Below are positions 20,285 to 28,747 of a stretch of DNA of 64,000 nt, one piece after another. The notes below the pieces were generated by a model that ran no database searches, was not told where the DNA came from, and saw nothing but the letters and a program-made list of their open reading frames with translations. This DNA is from Thermoflexus hugenholtzii JAD2 (GTDB lineage: Bacteria > Chloroflexota > Anaerolineae > J036 > Brachytrichaceae): the NCBI GenBank assembly GCA_945877855.1, contig CAMDWA010000002.1:1-64000 (forward strand), read 5' to 3'. The position numbers and the translations under genes are program-made. How positions within the stretch are numbered: position 1 is the first letter of the stretch; every line of letters begins with the position of its first letter.

Positions 20285-20339
20285 GCCGAAATCACTATCC
20301 CTTTATGCCCTACGGAAATAAAGGGATAGTAATTTCGGC
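20285..20339. repeat. Palindrome, conserved-base family (P6)
   Basis: GCCGAAATCACTATCCCTTT pairs with a right arm ending AGTAATTTCGGC, loop near GCCCTACGGAAA. The flanks ATACGTAATGCC and GGCGAAAACTTGTTTTA are the clearest example of the family consensus. It lies 45 bases after the dinG stop. Confidence 0.9.
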
Positions 20340-20382
20340 GAAAACTTGTTTTACCATTGTTTGATATAGCGAGATCTTGGGA

Positions 20383-20727
20383 TCAGATTTTTTTCAAAAA
20401 TATTACTTGACCTTTCAAATCTTCTGCTTGCAAGGTGTCACATATTTGTTTTAATGCGTTAATAATCTGGCCCGTTGTTAGTTTATGTTGCGGTGTATAT
20501 GCAATTCCAGCGTGTTGAATTGTGTTATTTGCTATCTTTAAAAAATCATCATCTTTTGTAACTAATACTCTGCCAGATTGGGTCGCATGAATTAGTTGGT
20601 CTTCGTCAACGCTAGCGATAAGCTTTTGTTCTGGTGTTGTAGTTACATCAATTCCAAATAATCGCAGGCCTTTAGCAACAGCGGATTCAATGTTTTCGTC
20701 AAGATGAAACTTGATTTTGTCGCCCAT
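20383..20727 (-). CDS. DUF5615 PIN-like protein (putative toxin)
   Basis: 114 aa. It has the DUF5615 pattern of a reduced PIN fold: FHLDENIESAVAKGLRLFGIDV at the start, SVDEDQLIHATQSGRVLVTKDDDFL in the middle, and HAGIAY before the C-terminal helices. Conserved acidic residues (DEN, DED, DDD) could bind metal as in PIN ribonucleases. It is encoded 13 bases downstream of a DUF433 gene, the usual partner arrangement for this pair. A toxin-antitoxin role is inferred from family context only. Confidence 0.8.
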   Translation of the reverse strand: MGDKIKFHLDENIESAVAKGLRLFGIDVTTTPEQKLIASVDEDQLIHATQSGRVLVTKDDDFLKIANNTIQHAGIAYTPQHKLTTGQIINALKQICDTLQAEDLKGQVIFLKKI

Positions 20728-20740
20728 ATGTGCGTTTCAC

Positions 20741-21100
20741 CTAGTTTGTTTTGAACACATCCTTAAATTTTTGAGGTTGTGCGTCGTATCCTTCTTGCCA
20801 AGCCTTATCTGCCTGTGAAATTTGTTCGTCTATTTCTCTTTGGTTATCGTAATAATAAGCAAGTGCAGCATATATTTGAGCGGGCAATAAATCAAACTCA
20901 GATGAAATTACGTCTATTGTTTTCTTTTCTCTGATGTGCCATATAACAATATCTGAGACTGTGATGCGCCGACCCGAAATACGTGGTTTACCAGATCTTA
21001 TCCCCTTTGTTTTTGCAATGTGATAGTTGTAGGATTTGATGGGGTTAGTAATCAAGCTGATGATTTTTGGGCTTTTTGCTTGTTTTGTGATTACTGTCAT
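20741..21100 (-). CDS. DUF433 protein (putative antitoxin partner)
   Basis: 119 aa. The C-terminal two thirds match DUF433: GKPRISGRRITVSDIVIWH, then a helix-turn-helix-like segment (VISSEFDLLPAQIYAALAYYYDNQREID). The first 35 residues are less family-like, but an AGGAT element upstream of the ATG supports the chosen start. It lies upstream of the DUF5615 gene on the same strand with 13 bases between. By family it would bind DNA and neutralise the PIN-like partner; that is inference. Confidence 0.8.
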   Translation of the reverse strand: MTVITKQAKSPKIISLITNPIKSYNYHIAKTKGIRSGKPRISGRRITVSDIVIWHIREKKTIDVISSEFDLLPAQIYAALAYYYDNQREIDEQISQADKAWQEGYDAQPQKFKDVFKTN

Positions 21101-21148
21101 ACAAATAGTATCCTATATGAGATTTTTCGGATGTCAAACTTTCGTTTA

Positions 21149-21736
21149 TTATGTGATGCGGCTGATGTGCATCATGCGCTGCATCGCGGTGATATTGCTG
21201 AGCACAGCCAATAGCCATACCATAATGACCGCCGCAAATGGAAACACGCCGCTGGCGAACAAACCGACTGCCAATAATACAAAGCGCCCAAAACGGCTAA
21301 ATAAGCCGACTTCGCCATTTAACCCCAAAGACTCGGCTTTGGCGCGGCAATAACTCACCATAATTGAGCCGACGACCGCAAAAAAAGTCATGAGCACCGA
21401 GATATGGTCATTTAAACTTAAAAAATACCATGCCAAGCCAAGCAACAAAGCCGATTCGGCATAGCGGTCGAGGGTTGAATCCCAAAATGCGCCAAATTTG
21501 CCTTGGGTGCCAGTTTTGCGGGCCAATGGGCCATCAAGGCCGTCCAGTGGCATCGCTAGGCACGTCATCACAAACCCACCCCACGCCAAATAACTATTGG
21601 CAATGAGCAAACCAGCGACACAATTGAGTACCAACCCGATAAACGTGAGGGTATTTGGGTTAAAGCGCCAACGAGCCAATACGCTCACAATGGGATCGAC
21701 AATAAATTGAAGACGGGGGCGTAAAAAAGGTTCCAT
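21149..21736 (-). CDS. CDP-alcohol phosphatidyltransferase family protein
   Basis: 195 aa integral membrane enzyme with about six helices. The catalytic CDP-alcohol motif is complete: DGLDGPLARKTGTQGKFGAFWDSTLDR carries D-G-x2-A-R-x8-G-x3-D-x3-D (residues about 66-90, given here only as pattern). The family condenses a CDP-activated lipid with an alcohol such as inositol phosphate, glycerol phosphate or serine, to make phospholipid head groups. Which alcohol is used cannot be read from the sequence. The start ATG at 21736 agrees with the family N-terminus (RFNPNTLTFIGL). It is followed by the DUF433/DUF5615 pair on the same strand. Confidence 0.9.
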   Translation of the reverse strand: MEPFLRPRLQFIVDPIVSVLARWRFNPNTLTFIGLVLNCVAGLLIANSYLAWGGFVMTCLAMPLDGLDGPLARKTGTQGKFGAFWDSTLDRYAESALLLGLAWYFLSLNDHISVLMTFFAVVGSIMVSYCRAKAESLGLNGEVGLFSRFGRFVLLAVGLFASGVFPFAAVIMVWLLAVLSNITAMQRMMHISRIT

Positions 21737-21833
21737 AAGCTATTAAAGTGTATCGGCATTCAAGTGACGTGTTCAGATAAAGTATCCATCAAAACACACA
21801 ATCGCATTATAATTCCTAAGCAAATGTTGATGT

Positions 21834-22559
21834 ATGTCGAGCCAAATTGAAGATCATGCGTTAGATGAAGGGTACTGGCGAACATTATTACAAGATGTTG
21901 ATCGTGCAACGAGCCGCTCCTACCTCCATACGCCACCACCTCACCCGCCTGCGTTATGGGAGCATGAACCAACTTATTATGCCGCGAATGTTGATCAACG
22001 GGATGAAGAAGATACACTGGCCTTAAAAAAGATGGCGAAACCCTTAACAACACAAGACTTGTTGGTGCAGTTGCGTGTTGGCGATATTAAGTTGGGTCGG
22101 GTGAATAAGGTAACAGCCTTTGGGGCTTTTGTCGATTTGGGTGGCTATGACGGCTTGGTTCATGTCAGTGAATTATCATGGCGACGTATTGAACACCCAC
22201 GCGATACTGTAACGCTAAAACAGCGCGTGCAGGTGTATGTAATGAGTGTTGATATACAAACACAACGAGTGGCACTTAGCCTTAAACGCACCAAACCCGA
22301 CCCCTGGGTTGGCATTGAACAACGCTATAAACCCGGTCAAGCGGTAAGTGGGCTGGTAGCAAATATTGTCGATTACGGTGCATTTGTGCAGGTCGAAGAA
22401 GATTTAGAGGGGTTGATTCACGCGAGTGAATTAGGTGAGGGTAATTTTTTGCACCCGCGCAGTGTTTTAAAGTTTGGCGAACGTGTGAATGCCTATGTTT
22501 TAAATGCCGATGCCACGACACGGCGGTTGGCACTCACGCTAAAATTTACGCTTAAATAA
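21834..22559 (+). CDS. Protein with two S1 RNA-binding domains
   Basis: 241 aa. The first 75 residues are a charged, Pro-containing region. S1 domain 1 spans about 78-145 (VGDIKLGRVNKVTAFGAFVDL, then VHVSELSW). S1 domain 2 spans about 162-236 (PGQAVSGLVANIVDYGAFVQV, then IHASELGEG). Both domains keep the FGAF/YGAF aromatic patch that binds RNA. It resembles partial ribosomal protein S1 or YugI-like general stress RNA-binding proteins, and is much shorter than true S1. Divergent from the phosphatidyltransferase. A role in translation or RNA stability is inferred. Confidence 0.85.
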   Translation: MSSQIEDHALDEGYWRTLLQDVDRATSRSYLHTPPPHPPALWEHEPTYYAANVDQRDEEDTLALKKMAKPLTTQDLLVQLRVGDIKLGRVNKVTAFGAFVDLGGYDGLVHVSELSWRRIEHPRDTVTLKQRVQVYVMSVDIQTQRVALSLKRTKPDPWVGIEQRYKPGQAVSGLVANIVDYGAFVQVEEDLEGLIHASELGEGNFLHPRSVLKFGERVNAYVLNADATTRRLALTLKFTLK

Positions 22560-22616
22560 CTTTAGCGGGTTGCTAATGGTGTAAAAGTTTTATGATTTAT
22601 GAGTCATTTCAATCTT

Positions 22617-23759
22617 TCACCATTGACCATAAATCTTAAGCCATCTTGCGACGGTGGCCGATGATGAAAAATAATCGCGAGCAAGCTGTACGCCGACCTG
22701 ACTGAGAAGCGCTTGCGTTGCGGGCGAAGCACGAAGTTGGCGAATAGCGGCAGCTAAAGCATCAACGTCACATGGGGTGACGATGGCAGCATCGGCAGCA
22801 GCCATCGCCCCACTTACAGCGGCTTGATCGGTAATGATGACAGGTAAACCCGCTGCCATCGCCTCAACCGGCGCGATGCCAAAATTCTCACTGTATGACG
22901 ACAACACAAACGCATCGGCCTCGCCAAATAATTCCTGTTTGCGGGTTTCGTCAGCAAAACCAGCCCAAACAATTTGCTCGGCTATGCCTAATTCGGCCGC
23001 CAATGTTTTTAAGGTTGTTACATAATTGGCCTCGCCGCTGCCCGCGATAGTCAATCTTACCAACACATTATCGCGCTGCAATTGCGCCAACGCCCGAAAC
23101 AATAAATCTAGCCCCTTCTTGGGGTCAATCCGCGCCAAAAACAACAATTTGAACGCCTGATCAACCTGCAGATGGTTGCTTGTCGTTCGCGGCGTAGCCA
23201 TCTGCAAATCTAAGCAATAAGGCACAATTTCGCTACGGCGAATGGCAGCCCAGCCTGATGACTCGCGGCGCTCCATCTCAGTGGTGAAATGCACAAGTGA
23301 TGCCTGTTGCAAATTTGGCCCGACCAAGGTTTTCACAAACCAGCGTTTTAATAATGAGCGCCGTTGCGTCATGCCATAGTTGCATAAAATGCCGTGCGGT
23401 GTTATTACATAAGGCACACGGGCGCGGCGTGCCGCCTGCGCTGGTAAATCGCTGGCAAAACTAAACACCCCATGTAAATGACAGACATCAAACTCATGCA
23501 CATGTGCATTTACCCAGCCAAGTAATGGCGCACTGATGCTATAAGCACGCGTTTGGCGCGAAAAATAAATTGTGCGGTACCCTTCGTTTTTTAGCTGGTT
23601 TAATGGCACATTTAACCGCCCATTCGGGCCATCGTCATCCGTCGTCGCTAAAGTCACATCAATGCCCGCCGCTGCTAATAACCGGCACATGTCAAGCGCG
23701 GCGCGGCTCATGCCGCCACGCTGTGGCCCAATCGAAGGGATGATATGTAAAACCCGCAT
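22617..23759 (-). CDS. Family 4 glycosyltransferase
   Basis: 380 aa, GT-B fold. The N-terminal lobe begins RVLHIIPSIGPQRGGMSRAA with the acceptor-side GG motif; CHLHGVFSFA and VITPHGIL follow. The C-terminal lobe has FLARIDPKKGLDLLFRAL, then the donor-binding E-x7-E: SYSENFGIAPVEAMAAGLPVI. By family it transfers a nucleotide-sugar residue to a cell-surface polysaccharide. The sequence just upstream of its start (23767-23827) is a heptamer repeat tract, so promoter and repeat coincide. Confidence 0.9.
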   Translation of the reverse strand: MRVLHIIPSIGPQRGGMSRAALDMCRLLAAAGIDVTLATTDDDGPNGRLNVPLNQLKNEGYRTIYFSRQTRAYSISAPLLGWVNAHVHEFDVCHLHGVFSFASDLPAQAARRARVPYVITPHGILCNYGMTQRRSLLKRWFVKTLVGPNLQQASLVHFTTEMERRESSGWAAIRRSEIVPYCLDLQMATPRTTSNHLQVDQAFKLLFLARIDPKKGLDLLFRALAQLQRDNVLVRLTIAGSGEANYVTTLKTLAAELGIAEQIVWAGFADETRKQELFGEADAFVLSSYSENFGIAPVEAMAAGLPVIITDQAAVSGAMAAADAAIVTPCDVDALAAAIRQLRASPATQALLSQVGVQLARDYFSSSATVARWLKIYGQW

Positions 23760-23766
23760 CTTTTTT

Positions 23767-23827
23767 AATTACGAATTGATAATTCACAATTCGTAATTTG
23801 TAATTCGTAATTCGTAATTCGTAATTC
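23767..23827. repeat. Heptamer tract, ATTCGTA units, partly inverted
   Basis: AATTACGAATTGATAATTC on the left is followed by tandem ATTCGTA/AATTCGT units on the right. It occupies nearly all of the divergent intergenic region between two envelope genes. Confidence 0.85.
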
Positions 23828-23843
23828 CTAGTATATTGTAGGG

Positions 23844-25304
23844 GTGAATGCATCACGTTTTGTTGCGATTTGGTCAATTTTTGTAGCGCTTGGGCTTTAT
23901 GCCTTTTTTTATGCGCGGGGCTACGATGACCCCTATATTACTTATCATTACGCCGCTAATCTTGCGCGGGGCGATGGGTTTGTATTCAATATTGGCGAAC
24001 ATTTGCTCAGCACCACCACCCCGCTTTACACGCTATTATTAGCATTGGCTGGTTTTGTTGGATTCGATATTCCACTGGTCAGCACCGCCCTAGGTTGCCT
24101 GAGTTTGGCAGTGGGGGGCTGGGTGTTTTGGCAATTAGGACAGCATTGGCACACTCAAACGGCTGGCTGGGTTGGCTTATTGCTTTACCCATTGCATCCC
24201 TTACTTACAGTCACACTCAGTAATGAAACCGCATTATGCCTGACGCTTGGGCTATTAGGTTTGTTATTGACGGTGCGCAAACAAATGGCGCAGGCCGCCA
24301 TTGTGCTGGCCCTTGCCACCCTTGCCCGTCACGATGCCGTCATTATTGCAGCCCTATGCGCCAGCTATCATTTTGGGTTTAAGGTTTGGAGGCTTGATTT
24401 TTGGAAACATCGGCAGCTTATTGTGTTTTGCTTGCTTTATGGCGGTTTATTATTGCCTTGGTTTGGCTTTGCATGGGGGTATTTTGGCGCCCCCATGCCG
24501 ATTACGCTGATGGTAAAACAACAACAAGGCAAAATGGCGATCAGCCAACTTTTTTTAGCTGGTTTTCGTGATTACGCCAGTTATCATTGGACCTACCCAA
24601 CTTATTTTTCACACAGTGTCACATTGGTCATCGGTCTTGTGGCCGCCTTTTGGCGGCGCTCACCCTGGCTATGGTTAGTCGCGTGGTCAGGGTTATATGC
24701 CTTGGCTTATAGTTTATTGCAAGTGCCGGGTTATTTTTGGTATTTTGGCCCTGTTGTGCCCGGGGTGGTGGCGTTAATGGCTGTTGGAGCAGAATTTATT
24801 GCTCAGCGCTTCGTAGTATTAACCCAGCATAAGTCACGAGTCTCGAGTCCCAAATCTTTCATCCTTCATCCTTCATCCTTCACCCTTCTCTTTGTCTTGC
24901 TCCTTTGGCTGCCTCAAGTGCGGTCAACGATGCAGTTAAAAGATTTAAATGATAATCGGCTGGGCTTATATCAAAAAACCGGTGAATGGCTGCGTGCCAA
25001 TACACCACCAACTGCCAGCGTCGGCACGCTTGAAGTTGGCATTATTGGCTATTTTGCACAACGCCGTTTGGTCGATTTTGCAGGGTTGCTACAACCCGAT
25101 GTGGCGCAGCAAATGCAATCAAACAGCACTTATGACGACTTGGCGTTGTGGGCGTGGGATCGCTATCAACCTGACTATTTGGCGATGTTTGAAGGCGGCT
25201 TTCAGCCCATTCGCCAAAGCCAACGTTTTAAAACCATGTGTCGTGAGGTTGCGACAATTACCGACCCCGCGCACCCCTCAAAGATGCAAATTTATCAGTG
25301 TTGA
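23844..25304 (+). CDS. Polytopic membrane protein, probable GT-C glycosyltransferase (ArnT/PMT-like)
   Basis: 486 aa with roughly ten hydrophobic helices. The N-terminal periplasmic loop has ARGYDDPYITYHYAANLARGDGFVFN, a DD/DE-type acidic motif typical of GT-C enzymes that use polyprenyl-phosphate sugars. The start codon is GTG at 23844. Residues around 329-350 (HKSRVSSPKSFILHPSSF) are encoded by a heptamer tract and look like an in-frame insertion. The stop codon itself falls in the next heptamer array. Expected role: transfer of lipid-linked sugars outside the membrane; substrate unknown. The fold assignment is moderate. Confidence 0.75.
   Translation: MNASRFVAIWSIFVALGLYAFFYARGYDDPYITYHYAANLARGDGFVFNIGEHLLSTTTPLYTLLLALAGFVGFDIPLVSTALGCLSLAVGGWVFWQLGQHWHTQTAGWVGLLLYPLHPLLTVTLSNETALCLTLGLLGLLLTVRKQMAQAAIVLALATLARHDAVIIAALCASYHFGFKVWRLDFWKHRQLIVFCLLYGGLLLPWFGFAWGYFGAPMPITLMVKQQQGKMAISQLFLAGFRDYASYHWTYPTYFSHSVTLVIGLVAAFWRRSPWLWLVAWSGLYALAYSLLQVPGYFWYFGPVVPGVVALMAVGAEFIAQRFVVLTQHKSRVSSPKSFILHPSSFTLLFVLLLWLPQVRSTMQLKDLNDNRLGLYQKTGEWLRANTPPTASVGTLEVGIIGYFAQRRLVDFAGLLQPDVAQQMQSNSTYDDLALWAWDRYQPDYLAMFEGGFQPIRQSQRFKTMCREVATITDPAHPSKMQIYQC
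24829..24890. repeat. Heptamer tract inside a coding region
   Basis: CATCCTT units repeat in tandem after an AGTCACGAGTCTCGAGTC stretch. The tract is translated in frame as SPKSFILHPSSFTL inside the GT-C-like protein. The peptide is unlike the surrounding membrane segments. Confidence 0.8.
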
Positions 25305-25382
25305 TTGGTTGAATGGTTGATTCATAAGTCACGAGTCACCAATCAACCAATCAACTATTTAACTATTTAACCACTCAACCCA
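25301..25382. repeat. Inverted heptamer array after the GT-C gene
   Basis: TTGATTGGTTGA on the left pairs with TCAACCAATCAA on the right, with extra units CAACTATTTAACTATTTAACC. The stop codon of the preceding gene (25302-25304) is part of the array. Confidence 0.85.
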
Positions 25383-25479
25383 CTACGCAGTAATCATCCG
25401 TTTTTTTACGTATCGCAAAGCGCCTATTTATATGAGAGTAAAATAAGCCGCTGAAAATCTAAAGGACTCACAACTGAAA

Positions 25480-26592
25480 ATGGCGACACTTTTTCCATTC
25501 ACCGCAATTGTTGGTCAAGACCGCATGAAACGTGCGTTGATCTTGAATGCGATCTATCCACAAATTGGTGGCGTGCTTATTCGCGGCGAACGCGGCACCG
25601 CTAAAAGTACAGCAGCCCGCGCCCTTGCGGCGTTGCTGCCCGAAATCGAGGTTATTGAAGGCGATGCCTTTTCTTGTGACCCAGCCCAACCGGGCGCTTG
25701 GTCCGAGGATTTAAAAACCCGTGCCGCACGTGGCGATGAATTTAAGACTGTCAAGCGCCAAACACGCTTTGTCAATTTGCCCGTTAGCGCCACCGAAGAC
25801 CGCGTCGTCGGGACTTTGGATATTGAAAAAGCCATTCAAAAAGGCGAGAAACACTTTGAACCCGGTGTATTGGCTGCCGCCAACCGCGGCGTGCTATATG
25901 TGGACGAAGTGAACTTGCTAGACGATCACGTGGTGGACTTGTTACTCGACGTGGCGGCGATGGGTGTTAACACGGTTGAACGCGAAGGCATCAGCTTTCG
26001 GCATCCGGCCCGTTTCGTGTTCATCGGCTCAATGAACCCCGAAGAAGGCGACTTGCGCCCACAATTGCTCGATCGTTTCGCTTTGTGTGTCGATATTGTT
26101 GGCATCAAAGACCCACAATCGCGCATGAAGATTTTGGAGCGCAACTTGCAATTTGAATCGGATGCCCAAAATTTTGCCGAAGAATGGACGAAGTATGAAT
26201 TGGCCTTGCGCGAAGAAATTGCCGAGGCACGGCTTATTTTGCCCGATGTTAAATATAGCACCCGCGACTTAGCCATGATCGCCAATTTGATGGCGACGAT
26301 GGGTGTTGATGGTCACCGCGCCGATATTGTGATTTTGCGGGCCGCCCGCGCCCACGCCGCATTTATGAAGCGCACCAACATCACCGAGCAAGACATTTTG
26401 CTGGCGGCTGAATTGGCCCTGCCGCACCGCATGAAGCGCCACCCCTTCCACGATAGTGAGCAAGCGATGGCGATGATGAGTGAAAAGCTGCAACAGATTG
26501 AATCGCAAATGGAGCAGCAGCAAATGAGCGAGCAAAAGCCACAAGATGGTAAGCCGCAAAATGCACAAGCAAAAAAAGTGAACAGGGGCTAG
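25480..26592 (+). CDS. chlI: Chelatase AAA+ ATPase (ChlI/BchI-like), short product of chlID
   Basis: 370 aa if translated without frameshift. AAA+ core: Walker A GERGTAKST near 36-44, Walker B VLYVDEVNLLDD, and the sensor/arginine region RPQLLDRFAL. It drives ATP-dependent metal insertion with a VWA partner and a CobN/ChlH-type catalytic subunit. Since cobN lies in the same window and no bacteriochlorophyll genes are seen, cobalt chelation is the likely job. The C-terminus becomes Gln-rich and low-complexity (QQIESQMEQQQMSEQKPQ), like the linker of ChlD proteins, and the frame ends just after an A7 run. See the frameshift site and chlD entries. Confidence 0.9.
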   Translation: MATLFPFTAIVGQDRMKRALILNAIYPQIGGVLIRGERGTAKSTAARALAALLPEIEVIEGDAFSCDPAQPGAWSEDLKTRAARGDEFKTVKRQTRFVNLPVSATEDRVVGTLDIEKAIQKGEKHFEPGVLAAANRGVLYVDEVNLLDDHVVDLLLDVAAMGVNTVEREGISFRHPARFVFIGSMNPEEGDLRPQLLDRFALCVDIVGIKDPQSRMKILERNLQFESDAQNFAEEWTKYELALREEIAEARLILPDVKYSTRDLAMIANLMATMGVDGHRADIVILRAARAHAAFMKRTNITEQDILLAAELALPHRMKRHPFHDSEQAMAMMSEKLQQIESQMEQQQMSEQKPQDGKPQNAQAKKVNRG

Positions 26593-26627
26593 ACCAAAAC
26601 CAAGAATCTCCGCTCAGCCCCACGGAG
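26571..26627 (+). promoter_or_regulatory. Putative -1 programmed frameshift site joining chlI to chlD
   Basis: Zero-frame codons are GCA AAA AAA GTG, which gives the slippery heptamer A-AAA-AAA (26571-26577). A slip of -1 exits the ChlI frame 15 bases before its TAG and continues ...KK-SEQGLDQNQE... into the VWA frame, which is open from 26553. Seven bases after the slippery run, GGGGCT (26585-26590) can pair with AGCCCC (26616-26621); CTCCG (26608-26612) can also pair with CGGAG (26623-26627). These are two stems in a position typical for stimulators. Both at once would need a very tight loop. Transcript slippage on A7 is an alternative. The product would be 693 aa. Confidence 0.7.
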
Positions 26628-26630
26628 CCG

Positions 26631-27560
26631 ATGATGCAGAGCGTGCCGCAAGTGCCACAAACCGCACAAGACACGCCCGGCGGTAAAAATACCGAAGTTG
26701 GGTCGGTGTTTAATGCGCGTAAATTAAACACCCCACTCGACAAACTGACCCGCAATACGGCCGGGCGGCGAAGCACAACTCGCACCGAGCGTAAACGCGG
26801 CCATTACATCATGTCACGCATGGTGCCGATGGGTGAAAAGGTCAGCGATTTGGCGTTCGATGCCACATTGCGGGCCGCCGCCCCATTTCAACGCACCCGC
26901 CGTGCCCGTAATGAACAAATCGAAGATCCAAAGTCCAAGATTCATGATCGCGCCTTCTTGATCGAACGCCCCGACATTCGCAAAAAAGTGCGCGTTAAGC
27001 GCGTGTCGAATTTGGTGGTGTTTGTGGTAGATGCTTCGTGGAGCATGGCGGTGGCCGAGCGTATGGCGGCCACCAAAGGCGCGATTATGTCGTTGCTCAC
27101 CGATGCCTATCAACGCCGCGACCGCGTCGGCTTGATCGTGTTTCAAAAAAACATGGCCACGTTGGTGCTGCCGCCGACCGGTTCGGTTGAATTGGCCAAG
27201 ACAGCCTTGTCAAACATCCCTGTTGGTGGCAAAACGCCGCTTACGGCAGGGTTAGCGCTGGCCCATCGCGTCATCACCCGCGAAAAGTTGGCACACCCAG
27301 AGATTTTGCCTTTGCTCATCATCCTCACCGACGGCGCGGGCAATGTCAGCATGAGCCATTTGCCGCCCATGCTCGAAGCCCACCGCATGGCTGACATGAT
27401 TGCTGAAGAAAAAATTCGCTCAGTGGTAATTAACATGGAACACGCGGCATTTGATCAAGGCCTCGCCAAGAAATTGGCTGACCATCTTGAATGTGCGTGT
27501 CTGTCGATCTCAGACCTGCGGGCTGAATCGCTCTACCGAGTGGTTAAAACAGCGTTATAA
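26631..27560 (+). CDS. chlD: Chelatase VWA-domain subunit (ChlD/BchD/CobT-like), probably expressed as ChlI-ChlD by frameshift
   Basis: 309 aa from the ATG at 26631, though the frame is open back to 26553 and probably entered from chlI by -1 frameshifting. The first 120 residues are a charged linker (GRRSTTRTERKRGHYI). The integrin-I/VWA domain follows, with MIDAS DASWSM at 134-139, a Thr near GGKTPLTAG, and DGAGN. Such subunits bridge the ATPase and CobN. I see no good ribosome binding site before 26631, and the first residues PQVPQTAQD continue the low-complexity linker. Both points favour the fused product. A strong palindromic terminator follows immediately. Confidence 0.9.
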   Translation: MMQSVPQVPQTAQDTPGGKNTEVGSVFNARKLNTPLDKLTRNTAGRRSTTRTERKRGHYIMSRMVPMGEKVSDLAFDATLRAAAPFQRTRRARNEQIEDPKSKIHDRAFLIERPDIRKKVRVKRVSNLVVFVVDASWSMAVAERMAATKGAIMSLLTDAYQRRDRVGLIVFQKNMATLVLPPTGSVELAKTALSNIPVGGKTPLTAGLALAHRVITREKLAHPEILPLLIILTDGAGNVSMSHLPPMLEAHRMADMIAEEKIRSVVINMEHAAFDQGLAKKLADHLECACLSISDLRAESLYRVVKTAL

Positions 27561-27568
27561 CGTCAATG

Positions 27569-27641
27569 ATCAACCACGAAGGGCGAAGGGTGCGAAGAAA
27601 TTAGGTTAATTTCTTCGCACCCTTCGCCCTTCGTGGTTGAT
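27569..27641. terminator. Long palindrome / bidirectional terminator after chlD
   Basis: An almost perfect 35-bp stem starting ATCAACCACGAAGGGCGAAG has a 3-base centre. It sits 8 bases after the chlD stop and 9 bases before the end of the convergent DapA-like gene, so it can serve both. Confidence 0.85.
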
Positions 27642-27650
27642 GTTAAAAAA

Positions 27651-28541
27651 CTAGCTTGGGCGGGTTGCCAAGGCATGGCGAATGAGCGCCAAAGTCTGCT
27701 CACGCTCAACCCCAACGATGGGCAACCGTGGCGGGCGCACGCGCTCACTGCCCATATTGACTTCTTGTTGGGTCAGCTTAATCAACTGCACAAATTTGCC
27801 AACGGTGTCGAGACGCAACAACGGCAAAAACCAACGGTAAAGCGGCCAAGCTTTGGCATATTCGCCATTAACCGCCATCTCAAACATATCGACTGATTCC
27901 TTCGGGAAAGCATTAACAAGCCCAGCTACCCAACCGGTTACGCCCATGCTGGTGCCCTCAACAATCGCATCATCTACCCCCATCAGCAGCGCCATACGGT
28001 CGCCCAATAATTCACGAATGGCGGCACAACGGCGCACATCGGTGCTCGATTCTTTGATGGCGTTGAAATTTGGCTGTTCATTCGCCAATTCAAGCACATT
28101 TTGTGGCGTAAAGTCGGTGCCATAGGCAGGTGGGTTGTTATATAACATGCACGATAGTGGGGTGGCTTGCATGACAGCGGCGACATGCGCCTTCATTTCG
28201 CGCCAATCGCCTTTATAGACGTAAGGCGGCAGCACCATCAAACCCTGACAACCGGCTTCATAGGCTGCCTTGGCTTGGGCAACCGCTTCGGCGGTGCTGA
28301 GGGCGGCAATGGAAGCCACTACGGGCACTTGCAAATGGGTGGATAAATTATGCCAAATGGCTGTTTTTTCGGCGGCAGTCAGGGTTGCACCTTCACCAAG
28401 TGAGCCGGGGGCAACAATGGCGGTGCAGCCAGCGTCTACCATCCATTGGGCATGCTGGGTCATAAACACATGGTCAATATTCAAATCAGCGTCAAACGGG
28501 GTGGTAATTGCGGGCATAACGCCCTTCCAAATAATGCTCAT
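27651..28541 (-). CDS. Dihydrodipicolinate synthase family protein (DapA-fold aldolase/lyase)
   Basis: 296 aa from the Met at 28541 (MSIIWKGVMPAITTPF), which is the family's usual start; the open frame upstream is not family-like. TIM-barrel signatures: GSLGEGATLTAAEK, GLMVLPPYVYKG, and YNNPPAYGTD with the catalytic Tyr. The Schiff-base lysine is in NAIKESSTD. The family condenses or splits pyruvate or other keto acids. Weak conservation of the allosteric part and the neighbouring DUF993 gene suggest a catabolic or specialised lyase more than lysine synthesis. Divergent from DUF993 across palindrome P7. Confidence 0.88.
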   Translation of the reverse strand: MSIIWKGVMPAITTPFDADLNIDHVFMTQHAQWMVDAGCTAIVAPGSLGEGATLTAAEKTAIWHNLSTHLQVPVVASIAALSTAEAVAQAKAAYEAGCQGLMVLPPYVYKGDWREMKAHVAAVMQATPLSCMLYNNPPAYGTDFTPQNVLELANEQPNFNAIKESSTDVRRCAAIRELLGDRMALLMGVDDAIVEGTSMGVTGWVAGLVNAFPKESVDMFEMAVNGEYAKAWPLYRWFLPLLRLDTVGKFVQLIKLTQQEVNMGSERVRPPRLPIVGVEREQTLALIRHALATRPS

Positions 28542-28640
28542 GGCGCAATATTGTATGCTATTTGCCACTACATCAAGCGTTTTAGCGAGAAGAGAGTTAA
28601 AATTCAAGCTATAGCAAGAAAAAGTAAAAGTTGAGGAAAT

Positions 28641-28695
28641 GCCGATTTTGCCATCCCTTCTCAGGCGAAACGTGAGAAGGGATGGCAAAATCGGC
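28641..28695. repeat. Palindrome, conserved-base family (P7)
   Basis: GCCGATTTTGCCATCCCTTC pairs perfectly with its right arm ending GGCAAAATCGGC; loop AGGCGAAACGT. It lies between two divergent genes and therefore cannot be a simple terminator. Confidence 0.9.
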
Positions 28696-28747
28696 GAGAC
28701 CACATTTTTATGTCTTTATTTAGAATCACAAAAATAAAACCTGCCTA

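Noticed and set aside
25480-27560. Magnesium chelatase for (bacterio)chlorophyll
   Set aside because: No bch genes or reaction-centre genes are seen, whereas cobN and other cobalamin genes are in the same window, so cobalt chelation is favoured.
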